A stretch of 64,000 nt of DNA. It comes from Pseudomonas sp. MWU13-2105. Lineage in GTDB: Bacteria; Pseudomonadota; Gammaproteobacteria; Pseudomonadales; Pseudomonadaceae. Positions 42,811 through 51,955 of this stretch are shown here, in pieces. The notes under the pieces are model-generated. The model did no database searches and was not told the DNA's origin. It saw only the letters and a program-made list of their open reading frames with translations. Where the stretch lies: the NCBI RefSeq assembly GCF_023242315.1, contig NZ_JALLIY010000021.1, positions 1 to 64,000 on the forward strand. Reading direction: 5' to 3'. Position numbers and translations under genes: made by a program. The first letter of the stretch is position 1; each line of letters begins with the position of its first letter.

Positions 42811-43866
42811 ATGAACGATCACAGCAAACTGCAAACGGAGAACGCCGTGGCCACCAGCACCATGACCATGATCCAGGCCCTGCGCTCGGCCATGGATGTG
42901 ATGCTTGAGCGCGATAACAACGTGGTGGTGTTCGGCCAGGACGTCGGTTACTTCGGCGGTGTGTTCCGTTGCACCGAAGGCCTGCAGAACAAATACGGCA
43001 CCTCGCGGGTGTTTGACGCGCCGATCTCGGAAAGCGGCATCGTCGGCGTCGCCGTCGGCATGGGCGCCTACGGCTTGCGCCCGGTGGCGGAAATCCAGTT
43101 CGCCGACTACTTCTACCCCGCCTCCGACCAGATCGTCTCGGAAGCGGCGCGGATACGCTACCGCTCCGCCGGCGAGTTCAGCGTGCCGATGACCCTGCGC
43201 ATGCCCTGCGGCGGCGGCATCTACGGCGGCCAGACCCACAGCCAGAGCCCGGAAGCGATGTTCACCCAGGTCTGCGGCCTGCGCACGGTGATGCCGTCCA
43301 ACCCCTACGACGCCAAGGGCCTGCTGATCGCGGCCATCGAAAACGATGACCCGGTGATCTTCCTCGAACCCAAGCGCCTGTACAACGGCCCGTTCGACGG
43401 CCATCACGAGCGTCCGGTAACGCCCTGGTCCAAGCACCCGGCCAGCGCCGTGCCCGAGGGCTACTACACCGTGCCACTGGACAGCGCCGCCATCGTCCGT
43501 CCCGGCACCGAGGTGACTATCCTCACCTACGGCACCACCGTCTACGTAGCCCAGGCCGCCGCCGAGGAAACCGGGGTCGACGCCGAAGTCATCGACCTGC
43601 GCAGCCTCTGGCCGCTGGACCTGGAAACCATCGTCAACTCCGTGAAGAAAACCCGTCGTTGTGTCGTCGTCCACGAAGCCACCCGCACCTGCGGCTTCGG
43701 TGCCGAGCTGATCGCCCTGGTCCAGGAGCATTGCTTCTACTACCTGGAAGCACCGATCGAGCGCGTCACCGGCTGGGACACGCCTTACCCGCACGCACAG
43801 GAATGGGCTTATTTCCCCGGCCCGGTGCGCGTCGGTGCGGCCTTGAAACGGGTCATGGAGGTCTGA
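42811..43866 (+). CDS. bkdA2: branched-chain 2-oxo acid dehydrogenase E1 beta subunit
   Basis: A 351-residue transketolase-like subunit that completes the E1 active site. The segments QDVGYFGGVFRCTEGLQNKYG, FDAPISESGIVGVAVGMGA and the C-terminal transketolase fold (EVIDLRSLWPLDLETI) are typical. It follows bkdA1 by 3 bases and ends immediately before bkdB. Confidence 0.97.
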   Translation: MNDHSKLQTENAVATSTMTMIQALRSAMDVMLERDNNVVVFGQDVGYFGGVFRCTEGLQNKYGTSRVFDAPISESGIVGVAVGMGAYGLRPVAEIQFADYFYPASDQIVSEAARIRYRSAGEFSVPMTLRMPCGGGIYGGQTHSQSPEAMFTQVCGLRTVMPSNPYDAKGLLIAAIENDDPVIFLEPKRLYNGPFDGHHERPVTPWSKHPASAVPEGYYTVPLDSAAIVRPGTEVTILTYGTTVYVAQAAAEETGVDAEVIDLRSLWPLDLETIVNSVKKTRRCVVVHEATRTCGFGAELIALVQEHCFYYLEAPIERVTGWDTPYPHAQEWAYFPGPVRVGAALKRVMEV

Positions 43867-45147
43867 ATGGGTACTCATATCATCAAGATGCCGGATATCG
43901 GTGAAGGCATCGCCGAAGTCGAACTGTCGCAGTGGCACGTCAAGGTCGGTGACCTGGTGGTCGAAGACCAGGTGCTGGCGGACGTCATGACCGACAAGGC
44001 CATGGTCGATATCCCCTCGCCGGTCCACGGCAAGGTGCTTGCCCTGGGCGGCGTGCCCGGGGAAGTCATGGCGGTCGGCAGCGTTCTGATCAGCATTGAA
44101 GTGGAAGGCGCCGGCAACCTGCGCGAAGGCGCTGAAGCGCCGGCACCGAAGGCTGCACCGGCGGCGGTCGTGGAACAGCCGATGGCCGAACCTGAAACCG
44201 CGAGCAAGCCCGTCGCCAAACCGGCGCCAACCGGCCCCGCAGCGGCCCCCCCTGCCCCCGTGGCCCGCGCCGCCGACGAGCGTCCACTGGCCTCTCCCGC
44301 CGTGCGCAAACGCGCCTGGGATGCCGGGATCGAATTGCGTTTCGTCCACGGTAGCGGCCCGGCCGGGCGCATCCTGCACGACGACCTCGACGCTTACCTG
44401 GCTCAATCCGAGCAACCGGCTCCAGCGGTCGCCAGCTACGCCAAGCGCACCGACGAACAGCAGATCCCGGTGATCGGCCTGCGCCGCAAGATCGCCCAGC
44501 GCATGCAGGACGCCAAGCGTCGCGCCGCGCATTTCAGCTATGTCGAGGAAGTGGATGTCACTGCCCTAGAAGAGCTGCGGGTCCACCTCAACCACAAGTA
44601 CGGCGACAGCCGTGGCAAGCTGACCCTGCTGCCGTTCCTGGTAAGGGCGATGGTCGTGGCTTTGCGCGATTTCCCGCAGATCAACGTGCGCTATGACGAC
44701 GAGGCCCAGGTCATCACCCGCCATGGCGCGGTGCATGTCGGGGTGGCCGCGCAGACCGACGGAGGCCTGATGGTGCCGGTGGTGCGCCATGCCGAAAGCC
44801 TCAACCTGTGGGGCACTTCGGACGAGATCAACCGCCTGGCCCAGGCCGCCCGCAGTGGCAAGGCCAGTCGCGAGGAGATGTCCGGCTCGACCATTACCCT
44901 GACCAGCCTCGGGGCGCTGGGCGGGATTGTCAGCACGCCGGTGCTGAACCTGCCGGAAGTGGCGATTGTCGGGGTCAACCGCATTGTCGAGCGGCCCGTG
45001 GTCATCAAGGGCCAGATCGTGATCCGCAAGATGATGAACCTGTCCAGTTCCTTCGATCACCGGGTGGTCGACGGCATGGACGCGGCCCAATTCATCCAGG
45101 CCATTCGCGGCTTGCTCGAACAACCCGCCAGCCTGTTTGTGGAGTGA
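43867..45147 (+). CDS. bkdB: branched-chain 2-oxo acid dehydrogenase E2 (lipoamide acyltransferase)
   Basis: A 426-residue E2 subunit. One lipoyl domain carries the lipoylated Lys in ADVMTDKAMVDIPSP (about 40-54), then an Ala/Pro-rich linker, the E1/E3-binding domain (LASPAVRKRAWDAGIEL, with RVSGP-like SGPAGRILHDDL), and the catalytic domain with SFDHRVVDGMDAAQF near the end (catalytic His and Asp). It transfers the acyl group to CoA. Confidence 0.97.
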   Translation: MGTHIIKMPDIGEGIAEVELSQWHVKVGDLVVEDQVLADVMTDKAMVDIPSPVHGKVLALGGVPGEVMAVGSVLISIEVEGAGNLREGAEAPAPKAAPAAVVEQPMAEPETASKPVAKPAPTGPAAAPPAPVARAADERPLASPAVRKRAWDAGIELRFVHGSGPAGRILHDDLDAYLAQSEQPAPAVASYAKRTDEQQIPVIGLRRKIAQRMQDAKRRAAHFSYVEEVDVTALEELRVHLNHKYGDSRGKLTLLPFLVRAMVVALRDFPQINVRYDDEAQVITRHGAVHVGVAAQTDGGLMVPVVRHAESLNLWGTSDEINRLAQAARSGKASREEMSGSTITLTSLGALGGIVSTPVLNLPEVAIVGVNRIVERPVVIKGQIVIRKMMNLSSSFDHRVVDGMDAAQFIQAIRGLLEQPASLFVE

Positions 45148-45149
45148 TC

Positions 45150-46538
45150 ATGCAACAGACCCAAAACACCACCCTGTTGATCATCGGCGGCGGCCCTGGC
45201 GGTTATGTCGCGGCGATTCGTGCCGGCCAACTGGGCATTCCCACCGTGCTGGTGGAAGGCCAGGCGCTGGGCGGCACCTGCCTGAACGTCGGCTGCATTC
45301 CGTCCAAGGCGCTGATCCATGTCGCCGAACAGTTCCACACCACCCGAGGCTACAGTGGCGGCACCTCGCCGCTGGGGATCAAGGTGTCGGCGCCGAGCCT
45401 GGATATCGGCAAGAGCGTCGAGTGGAAGGACGGGATTGTCGACCGCCTGACCAGCGGCGTCGCCGCGTTATTGAAGAAGAATGGCGTCAAGGTGATCCAT
45501 GGCTGGGCCAAGGTCATCGATGGCAAGCATGTCGAGGTCGATGGCTTGCGCATCCAGTGCGAACACCTGCTGCTGGCCAGCGGTTCGCAAACGGTGAACC
45601 TGCCGATGCTGCCGCTCGGCGGGCCGATCATTTCGTCCACCGAAGCGCTGGCGCCGACTTCGATTCCCAAGCGCCTGACCGTGGTCGGCGGTGGCTATAT
45701 CGGCCTGGAGCTGGGGATTGCCTACCGCAAGCTGGGGGCCGAGGTCACGGTGGTCGAAGCCCGCGAGCGGATCCTGCCAACCTATGATCGTGAACTGACC
45801 CAGCCGGTGGCCGAGTCGATCAAGGCCCTGGGTATTACCGTGCATCTGGGGCATAGCGTCGAAGGCTTCGATGCGGCGTCAAGCACCCTGTCGGTGCGCG
45901 ATCCCCAGGGTGAAACCCTGCACCTGGTGACCGACCAGGTGCTGGTGGCCGTAGGGCGCAAGCCACGGACCCAGGGCTGGAACCTTGAAGCCCTGGCATT
46001 GGACATGAACGGCGCGGCGATCAAGATCGACAACCGCTGCCAGACCAGCATGCGCAATGTCTGGGCCATCGGCGACCTGACCGGCGAACCGATGCTCGCG
46101 CACCGGGCCATGGCCCAGGGCGAGATGGTTGCCGAGCTGATTGCCGGGCAACATCGTGAGTTCAATCCGACGGCGATTGCCGCGGTGTGCTTTACCGATC
46201 CTGAGTTGGTGGTGGTCGGTAAAACCCCGGATGAAGCCAAGGCCGCCGGGCTGGATTGCCTGGTGTCGAGTTTCCCGTTTGCCGCCAATGGCCGGGCCAT
46301 GACCCTGGAATCGAAAAGCGGTTTCGTGCGGGTGGTGGCGCGGCGTGACAATCATCTGATCGTCGGCTGGCAGGCGGTGGGGGCCGGGGTGTCGGAACTG
46401 GCGGCGGCGTTCGGGCAATCCCTGGAAATGGGTGCCTGCCTGGAAGATATCGCCGGGACCATCCATGCCCATCCGACCCTGGGTGAGGCCGTGCAGGAAG
46501 CGGCGCTGCGGGCGTTGGGGCATGCGTTGCACCTCTAG
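45150..46538 (+). CDS. lpdV: dihydrolipoyl dehydrogenase of the bkd complex (LPD-Val)
   Basis: A 462-residue flavoprotein disulphide reductase. FAD motif GGGPGGYVAAIRAGQLG, redox disulphide GGTCLNVGCIPSK, NAD motif GGGYIGLELGIAYRKLG, and the C-terminal His-Glu pair in HAHPTLGEAVQEAAL. It re-oxidises dihydrolipoyl groups of BkdB using NAD. The start at 45150 follows GGAG and lies right after the bkdB stop; a longer upstream frame is not real. Confidence 0.97.
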   Translation: MQQTQNTTLLIIGGGPGGYVAAIRAGQLGIPTVLVEGQALGGTCLNVGCIPSKALIHVAEQFHTTRGYSGGTSPLGIKVSAPSLDIGKSVEWKDGIVDRLTSGVAALLKKNGVKVIHGWAKVIDGKHVEVDGLRIQCEHLLLASGSQTVNLPMLPLGGPIISSTEALAPTSIPKRLTVVGGGYIGLELGIAYRKLGAEVTVVEARERILPTYDRELTQPVAESIKALGITVHLGHSVEGFDAASSTLSVRDPQGETLHLVTDQVLVAVGRKPRTQGWNLEALALDMNGAAIKIDNRCQTSMRNVWAIGDLTGEPMLAHRAMAQGEMVAELIAGQHREFNPTAIAAVCFTDPELVVVGKTPDEAKAAGLDCLVSSFPFAANGRAMTLESKSGFVRVVARRDNHLIVGWQAVGAGVSELAAAFGQSLEMGACLEDIAGTIHAHPTLGEAVQEAALRALGHALHL

Positions 46539-46569
46539 GCACCACTGATCCATGGGTTGAACACGCACC

Positions 46570-46663
46570 CTGTGGGAGCGGAGCTTGCCCGCGAATCTCG
46601 AGAACACGCGGAGTAGCAGATACACCGCGTTATCGTTCTTCGCGGGCAAGCTCCGCTCCCACA
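46570..46663. repeat. REP palindrome pair
   Basis: TGTGGGAGCGGAGCTTGCCCGCG and its inverse CGCGGGCAAGCTCCGCTCCCACA enclose about 45 bases. It lies between the convergent lpdV and class II aldolase genes and probably stops transcription from lpdV. Confidence 0.88.
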
Positions 46664-46689
46664 AAAACGAGTCCAACATTCCCTAAGTG

Positions 46690-47475
46690 TTAATCCCGAT
46701 ACCCCGGCGCCACCCGATCCAGCAACCGCAACATCGCCGCCCACGCCAACCCCATGGCATCCGGGTCGCTCAACTGCCCCTCCTCCAGCGGCCGGCCCGG
46801 GTCATTGAACTGTCGCTCGGTATGGGCGCACACCGCGTCCGACGGCAATACCAACTCTCCACACGCCTGGGCCGCAATCTGGATCTCGCAGGCCTTCTCC
46901 AGGTAATACATGCGGAAAAACGCCTGGGCCACGCTCTCGCCCACCGTCAGCAAACCATGGTTGCGCAACAGCATCACCGACTTGTCCCCCAGGTCCCGCA
47001 CCAACCGCGCCTGCTCATCCAGATCCAGCGCCACGCCTTCATAGTCGTGGTAAGCCGTGCGCCCGAAGAACTCCATGGAAATCTGGTTCACCGGCAACAA
47101 CCCGCACTTGAGCGCCGCCACCGCGCAACCGGCCCGGGTATGGGTGTGCAACACGCACTGCGCATCTTCCCGGGCACCATGAATCGCACTGTGAATCACA
47201 AACCCGGCCGGATTCACCGGATACGGCGAGTCCTCCACCGCCCGCCCATCCAGACCAATCTTCACCAGGTTCGACGCAGTGATTTCCTCGAACATCAGCC
47301 CATAGGGGTTGATCAGGAAATGATGGTCAGGCCCCGGCAAGCGCAGGGAGATATGGGTAAAGATCAGGTCGGTCATGCGAAAGTGCGCAATCAACCGATA
47401 ACAGGCCGCCAGTTGCTCGCGCAATTGACGCTCAATGGCCGCCGGTGCGGCGGCGGTGTGCAGAAGGTCGTTCAA
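46690..47475 (-). CDS. class II aldolase/adducin family protein
   Basis: A 261-residue protein of the zinc-dependent aldolase fold. The metal-binding His pair is in CVLHTHTRAGCAVAAL, the third His in LLRNHGLLTVGESVAQAF. The N-terminal FTHISLRLPG is typical. Members cleave or decarboxylate small hydroxy acids and sugar phosphates; the substrate cannot be told from sequence. It is convergent with lpdV and points away from the binding-protein gene. Confidence 0.85.
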   Translation of the reverse strand: MNDLLHTAAAPAAIERQLREQLAACYRLIAHFRMTDLIFTHISLRLPGPDHHFLINPYGLMFEEITASNLVKIGLDGRAVEDSPYPVNPAGFVIHSAIHGAREDAQCVLHTHTRAGCAVAALKCGLLPVNQISMEFFGRTAYHDYEGVALDLDEQARLVRDLGDKSVMLLRNHGLLTVGESVAQAFFRMYYLEKACEIQIAAQACGELVLPSDAVCAHTERQFNDPGRPLEEGQLSDPDAMGLAWAAMLRLLDRVAPGYRD

Positions 47476-47574
47476 GCGGGTAACTCCTCCAGGCAGATAA
47501 ACCGCGGTGCCCGAAAGGCGTCCGCGATCCCTAATGCCAACCAGTTAACGAAATTTGAGGCTGGACGCGGTCTT

Positions 47575-47705
47575 GTGGCGAGCGGGCTTGCCCGCGCTGG
47601 GCTGCGAAGCAGACCCAAAACCTGTGACTGCGTTCTACCTGACACAATGAAGTCGCTGATTTTAGGGCCGCTTCGCGCCCCAACGCGGGCAAGCCCGCTC
47701 GCCAC
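47575..47705. repeat. 131-base palindromic repeat, copy 1
   Basis: Begins GTGGCGAGCGGGCTTGCCCGCG and ends with its inverse, with a conserved centre (CTGCGAAGCAG..., TTTTAGGGCCGCTTCGCGCCCC). A second copy of the same length and orientation lies at 51036-51166, so the pair flanks the binding-protein and flavin-oxidoreductase genes. A long open frame through it (47472-47804, minus) is not a gene. Confidence 0.88.
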
Positions 47706-47769
47706 AAATAAATATCGGCCAGTCTGAAGATTACTCTTAGCTGACAGACATCGCCCGGCTGCCGCTACT

Positions 47770-48813
47770 TTACTTGCTTGCCCAGGCATTGAAACGTTCT
47801 TCAAGCTCCTCGCCGTGATCGTTCCAGAACGCCACGTTCATCGACAACGCGCCCTTGAGGTTCTGCGGCGCCGTCGGCACCCACTTCGCCAGGCTCGGAT
47901 CCAGCCGCGTGGCGGCCTCGGTATTGGTCGGACCGTAGGGAATCTGCCGCACGTAATTGACCTGGGCATCGGCCTGGTTGGCAAAGGCAATAAAACGCTT
48001 GGCCTGATCAACGTGCTTCGAGCCCTTGATGATCGCCCAGTAATCCATGCCGTACAGGCTCTGCGGCCAGACCAGGGCCAGATGGCTGCCCTGCTGCGCG
48101 GCGGCGGCCACGCGTCCGCTGTAGGTCGAGGTCATGACCACATCGCCAGCCATCAGCCATTGCGCCGGCTGGGCGCCCGCCTCCCACCACTGGATATAAG
48201 GCTTGAGCTGGTCGAGCTTGGCAAAGGCCCGGTCGATCCCTTTCGGTGTGCTCAATACCGTATACACGTCCTCGGCCTTCACTCCATCCGCCATCAACGC
48301 GAACTCCAGGTTGTACACCGCACGCTTGCGCAAACCGCGCTTGCCGGGAAAGGTCTGCACATCCCAGAAGTCGGCCCAGGACACCGGCGCCCGCGCCAGC
48401 TTGTCGGTGTCGTAGGCGATGGCGACACTCCACACCAGCGCCGCCGAACCGCACTCCTGGGCCGCATCGGGGATCAACTGGTCGGCATGGCCGATCTGCT
48501 TCCAGTCGAGGCGTTCATACATGCCTTCGTCACACCCGCGCATCAAATCCGGTCCTTCGATCTGCACCACATCCCAGTCGACGCTGCCGGTGTCGACCAT
48601 GACCTTGATCCTGGCCATTTCACCGTTGTATTCGCTCTGGATCAGCTTGCTGCCATCCTTGGCGCTGAAAGGCTGGAAGAACGCCGTGTCCTGGGCTTTC
48701 TGCCCGGCGCCGCCATAGCCGACCACCACCATGTCCTGGCCGGCCTGGACACTGCCCATGACCAGCGTCAGGAGCAAGGGATAAAAACCGTACGTGCGGG
48801 TGTTCGATTTCAT
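47770..48813 (-). CDS. polyamine-type ABC transporter substrate-binding protein
   Basis: A 347-residue periplasmic binding protein of the PotD/PotF type with a signal peptide (YPLLLTLVMGSVQA). DWDVVQIEGPDLMRGCDEGMYERLD and YGMDYWAIIKGSKHVDQAKRFIAFANQ are typical of the spermidine/putrescine branch. No ABC ATPase or permease gene accompanies it, so it must borrow a transporter or act alone. It is divergent from the flavin oxidoreductase. The start at 48813 gives a clean signal peptide. Confidence 0.87.
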   Translation of the reverse strand: MKSNTRTYGFYPLLLTLVMGSVQAGQDMVVVGYGGAGQKAQDTAFFQPFSAKDGSKLIQSEYNGEMARIKVMVDTGSVDWDVVQIEGPDLMRGCDEGMYERLDWKQIGHADQLIPDAAQECGSAALVWSVAIAYDTDKLARAPVSWADFWDVQTFPGKRGLRKRAVYNLEFALMADGVKAEDVYTVLSTPKGIDRAFAKLDQLKPYIQWWEAGAQPAQWLMAGDVVMTSTYSGRVAAAAQQGSHLALVWPQSLYGMDYWAIIKGSKHVDQAKRFIAFANQADAQVNYVRQIPYGPTNTEAATRLDPSLAKWVPTAPQNLKGALSMNVAFWNDHGEELEERFNAWASK

Positions 48814-49021
48814 CGTTGAATCCTCGTGCGGTATCACCCGGGTCCGACGCCCATGGCGATCCATTTTCTTGTTGTATGAGGTACGCCCGGTCATCAGGCG
48901 TGTTTTGAAGCTAACCGAAGGCAAAGTAAAAAAACAAGTTGATTTTTTACTACAGGTAAATTTTCATGGAGCAATAATAACAACCGCCCGTCCTTGATCC
49001 CGGGCCGCCTGGAGCCTTGCC

Positions 49022-50983
49022 ATGTCGACGTCGCCACATGCCTTTCGTCATCTGTTCGAACCCTTGCAGATCCGTGGCAAGCGCCTGAAGAACCGCATCA
49101 TGTCCAGCGGGCACGACACCTCCATGCCCACCGACAACCTGGTCAACGAGCAGTTGATCGCCTATCACCGGGCCCGCGCCGAAGGCGGTGTCGGCTTGAT
49201 CGTGCTGCAGGTGGCGGGGGTCCACCACAGTGCGCGCTACACCTCCCACGTGCTGATGGCCACCGACGATGCCTGCATCGACGGCTATCGGCGGCTGGCC
49301 GAGACCTGTCATGCCCACGGCACCCTGGTGTTGTCGCAGATCTTCCATCCGGGCCGGGAAATCATGGAGTCCAGCGATGGCCTGCTGGCAGTCGCCTACT
49401 CGGCGTCCTGCGTGCCCAACGAGCGTTTCCGGGTCATGCCGCGGGCACTGGACCAGGCGATGATCGACGAGATCGTCGGCGGCTACGCGGCGGCGGCGCG
49501 GCGCCTGCACCAGGCCGGGATCGACGGCGTGGAGGTGGTCGCCAGCCATGGCTACCTGCCGGCGCAGTTCATCAACCCGCGGATCAATCGGCGCACCGAC
49601 GGCTACAACGGCGAGTTGGTGCAGCGTCTGCGTTTCCTCCGGGAAGTGCTGGCCGCCGTGCGCGCGGCCACCGATGAACAATTCATCATCGGCCTGCGGA
49701 TTTCCGCCGACGAGCGCGATGCCGAAGGCCTGACCGAGGACGAATCCCTGGCCGCCGTGGTGCAGTTGCAAGGCGAACTGGACTATGTGCATATCGTCGC
49801 CGGGACTTCAGCGTCCCTCGGTGGCGCGGTGCATATCGTCCCGCCGATGGCCATCGAAGCCGCCTATCTGGCGAAAGAAGCCGGCACGTTCAAGGCCAGG
49901 CTGTCGATTCCGCTGTTCGTCACCGGACGGATCAACCAGCCGCAGGAGGCCGAGTTGATCCTCTGCCGTGGCCAGGCCGATGTCTGCGGCATGACCCGGG
50001 CGCTGATCTGCGACCCGCAGATGCCGAACAAGACCGACAGCGGCCACAGCGAAGATATTCGCGCCTGCATCGCCTGCAACCAGGCCTGTATCGGGCACTT
50101 CCACAAGGGCCTGCCGATCAGTTGTATCCAGCACCCGGAAACCGGCCGCGAGTTGCAGTACGGGCAGTTGATTGCCACGACGCGGCGCAAGCGCGTGATG
50201 ATTGCCGGCGGTGGCCCGGCGGGGATGAAATCGGCGGCCGTGGCGGCGCAGCGCGGGCATGAGGTGAGCTTGTACGAGGCCAGCTCGCAGTTGGGCGGCC
50301 AGGTATTGCTGGCGCAGTTGCTGCCGCGCCGTAGCGAATTCGGCGGCGCCAGCACCAACCTGCAACGGGAAATGGAACTGGCCGGCGTGCGGGTGGTGCG
50401 CAATACCCGGGTCGACCGGGCGCTGGTGGAGCGCGAGCGGCCGGACCTGGTGATTGTCGCCACCGGTGCCGAACCTTACTGGCCGGCCTTCGAGCGCGGC
50501 GGTGAGTTGCAGGTGGTGGATGCCTGGCAGGTGCTGCGTGACGAAGTGCCGGTCGGCCGTTCGGTGGTGGTGGTCGACTGGCGTTGCGACTGGATCGGGC
50601 CGGGGATTGCCGAGCGTCTGGTGCGGGCCGGGCATCAGGTGCGACTGGCGGTCAACGGCCCCCATTGTGGCGAGAGCCTGCCGCTGTATGTGCGCGACCA
50701 GTTGGCCGGTGAGCTGCATCGCCTCGGTATTCCCATCACCCCGTATGCCCGGCTCTATGGCTGCGATGACAACACGGTGTACCTGCAACATACCGCCAGC
50801 GGCGAGCCGATGTTGTTCGAAGAGGTCGACACCCTGGTGCTGTGCCAGGGACATCAACCGGTCGATACCCTGGGTGATGAATTGCAGAGTTTGGTGGCGT
50901 TCCGCCGGATCGGCGATTGCCTGGCGCCGCGTACGGTGGAGGAAGCAATCTATGAAGGGCTGAAGGTCGCCTGGGAGATCTGA
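49022..50983 (+). CDS. FMN/FAD/4Fe-4S NADH:flavin oxidoreductase
   Basis: A 653-residue protein with an N-terminal old-yellow-enzyme TIM barrel (FMN; FEPLQIRGKRLKNRIM... to about 340), a 4Fe-4S motif CIACNQACIGHFHKG (C-x2-C-x3-C, fourth Cys 11 residues on), and a C-terminal FAD/NAD domain (RVMIAGGGPAGMKSAA, about 390-653). The layout is that of 2,4-dienoyl-CoA reductase, trimethylamine dehydrogenase and N-demethylases. The neighbouring polyamine-type binding protein suggests a nitrogenous substrate; this is only context. Confidence 0.88.
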   Translation: MSTSPHAFRHLFEPLQIRGKRLKNRIMSSGHDTSMPTDNLVNEQLIAYHRARAEGGVGLIVLQVAGVHHSARYTSHVLMATDDACIDGYRRLAETCHAHGTLVLSQIFHPGREIMESSDGLLAVAYSASCVPNERFRVMPRALDQAMIDEIVGGYAAAARRLHQAGIDGVEVVASHGYLPAQFINPRINRRTDGYNGELVQRLRFLREVLAAVRAATDEQFIIGLRISADERDAEGLTEDESLAAVVQLQGELDYVHIVAGTSASLGGAVHIVPPMAIEAAYLAKEAGTFKARLSIPLFVTGRINQPQEAELILCRGQADVCGMTRALICDPQMPNKTDSGHSEDIRACIACNQACIGHFHKGLPISCIQHPETGRELQYGQLIATTRRKRVMIAGGGPAGMKSAAVAAQRGHEVSLYEASSQLGGQVLLAQLLPRRSEFGGASTNLQREMELAGVRVVRNTRVDRALVERERPDLVIVATGAEPYWPAFERGGELQVVDAWQVLRDEVPVGRSVVVVDWRCDWIGPGIAERLVRAGHQVRLAVNGPHCGESLPLYVRDQLAGELHRLGIPITPYARLYGCDDNTVYLQHTASGEPMLFEEVDTLVLCQGHQPVDTLGDELQSLVAFRRIGDCLAPRTVEEAIYEGLKVAWEI

Positions 50984-51035
50984 CCGTAAGCCGGACAAAC
51001 CTCGTGGCTGCTAAACCCGGTGGCAGGTGAACTCG

Positions 51036-51166
51036 GTGGCGAGCGGGCTTGCCCGCGCTCGGCTGCGAAGCAGTCGTAAAACCTGTGATCGCGTTCTATC
51101 TGACACCATGGGGTCGCAGATTTTAGGGCCGCTTCGCGCCCCAGCGCGGGCAAGCCCGCTCGCCAC
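51036..51166. repeat. 131-base palindromic repeat, copy 2
   Basis: Same length and orientation as the copy at 47575-47705, with few differences in the centre. The inverted ends GTGGCGAGCGGGCTTGCCCGCG would fold into a long hairpin after the oxidoreductase gene. Confidence 0.88.
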
Positions 51167-51264
51167 AAATCTCGGCAAGGCTTGAGATCATTGGGTACCA
51201 GGGTGCCCCCTCAACACTCGCCAAGTGCCTTATACTGCGGCCCTTTCAAGGATTGGAGCAGGCC

Positions 51265-51861
51265 ATGAGCAACGCCCCAACGCCCGCCGGTGACAGCGCC
51301 GCCGCGGGCCCGCAGTTTCTCGGTACGCGTATTCGCGGCCTGCGCAAACGGCGTGGCATGACCCTGACCGAACTGGCGACCCAGGCCGAACTCACCGCCG
51401 GCTACATCAGCCAGCTGGAACGCAACCTCGCCTACCCGTCGATCCCGGCCCTGTTCAATATCGCCCGCAGCCTGGGCGTGACCATCCAGTGGTTCTTCGC
51501 CAGCGAAGCCATCACCGCCCCCGCGGACAACGGCTACGTGGTGCGCAAGAACAGCCGCCTGAGCGTGCACTACGAAGACGGCATCGTCGACCAACTGCTG
51601 ACCCCGCAACCCAACCGCCAACTGGAAATCCTCCACTCGCGCTTCCCGCCAGGCACCTACAGCCAGCAAAGCTACAGCCACGAAGGCGAAGAAGCCGGCT
51701 ACCTGCTGTCCGGGACCTTCGAACTCTGGGTCGGCGAGCGTCACTTCCAACTGACCGAGGGTGACAGCTTCAGCTTCTCCAGCCAGGAACCGCACCGCTA
51801 TGGCAACCCCGGCGAGGTCGACGCCGTGGTCATCTGGGTCATCACTCCGCCAACCTTCTAG
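51265..51861 (+). CDS. XRE-cupin transcriptional regulator
   Basis: A 198-residue two-domain regulator: an XRE helix-turn-helix (residues about 22-80, GTRIRGLRKRRGMTLTELATQAELTAGYISQLE) and a C-terminal cupin (about 120-195, SYSHEGEEAGYLLSGTFELWV, FSFSSQEPHRYGNP). The type controls polyamine, amine and sugar catabolism genes (PuuR-like). The ATG at 51265 follows GGAG; a TTG at 51253 is less likely. It probably regulates the neighbouring oxidoreductase and binding-protein genes. Confidence 0.9.
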   Translation: MSNAPTPAGDSAAAGPQFLGTRIRGLRKRRGMTLTELATQAELTAGYISQLERNLAYPSIPALFNIARSLGVTIQWFFASEAITAPADNGYVVRKNSRLSVHYEDGIVDQLLTPQPNRQLEILHSRFPPGTYSQQSYSHEGEEAGYLLSGTFELWVGERHFQLTEGDSFSFSSQEPHRYGNPGEVDAVVIWVITPPTF

Positions 51862-51955
51862 GCCCTGTACGACAACCGCCTGGGCGACGATCATCCAGCG
51901 TCAGCAACAGGCCCGGCGAGTTTTCCAACAGCCCTGAACCCGACAAGGTCCCACC

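Noticed and set aside
42802..44532. 576-codon minus-strand frame opposite bkdA2 and bkdB
   Set aside because: Antisense shadow with Gly/His/Asp-rich composition; the plus-strand genes are certain.
47472..47804. 110-codon minus-strand frame
   Set aside because: It runs through the 131-base palindromic repeat and encodes the repeat-derived peptide; no ribosome site.
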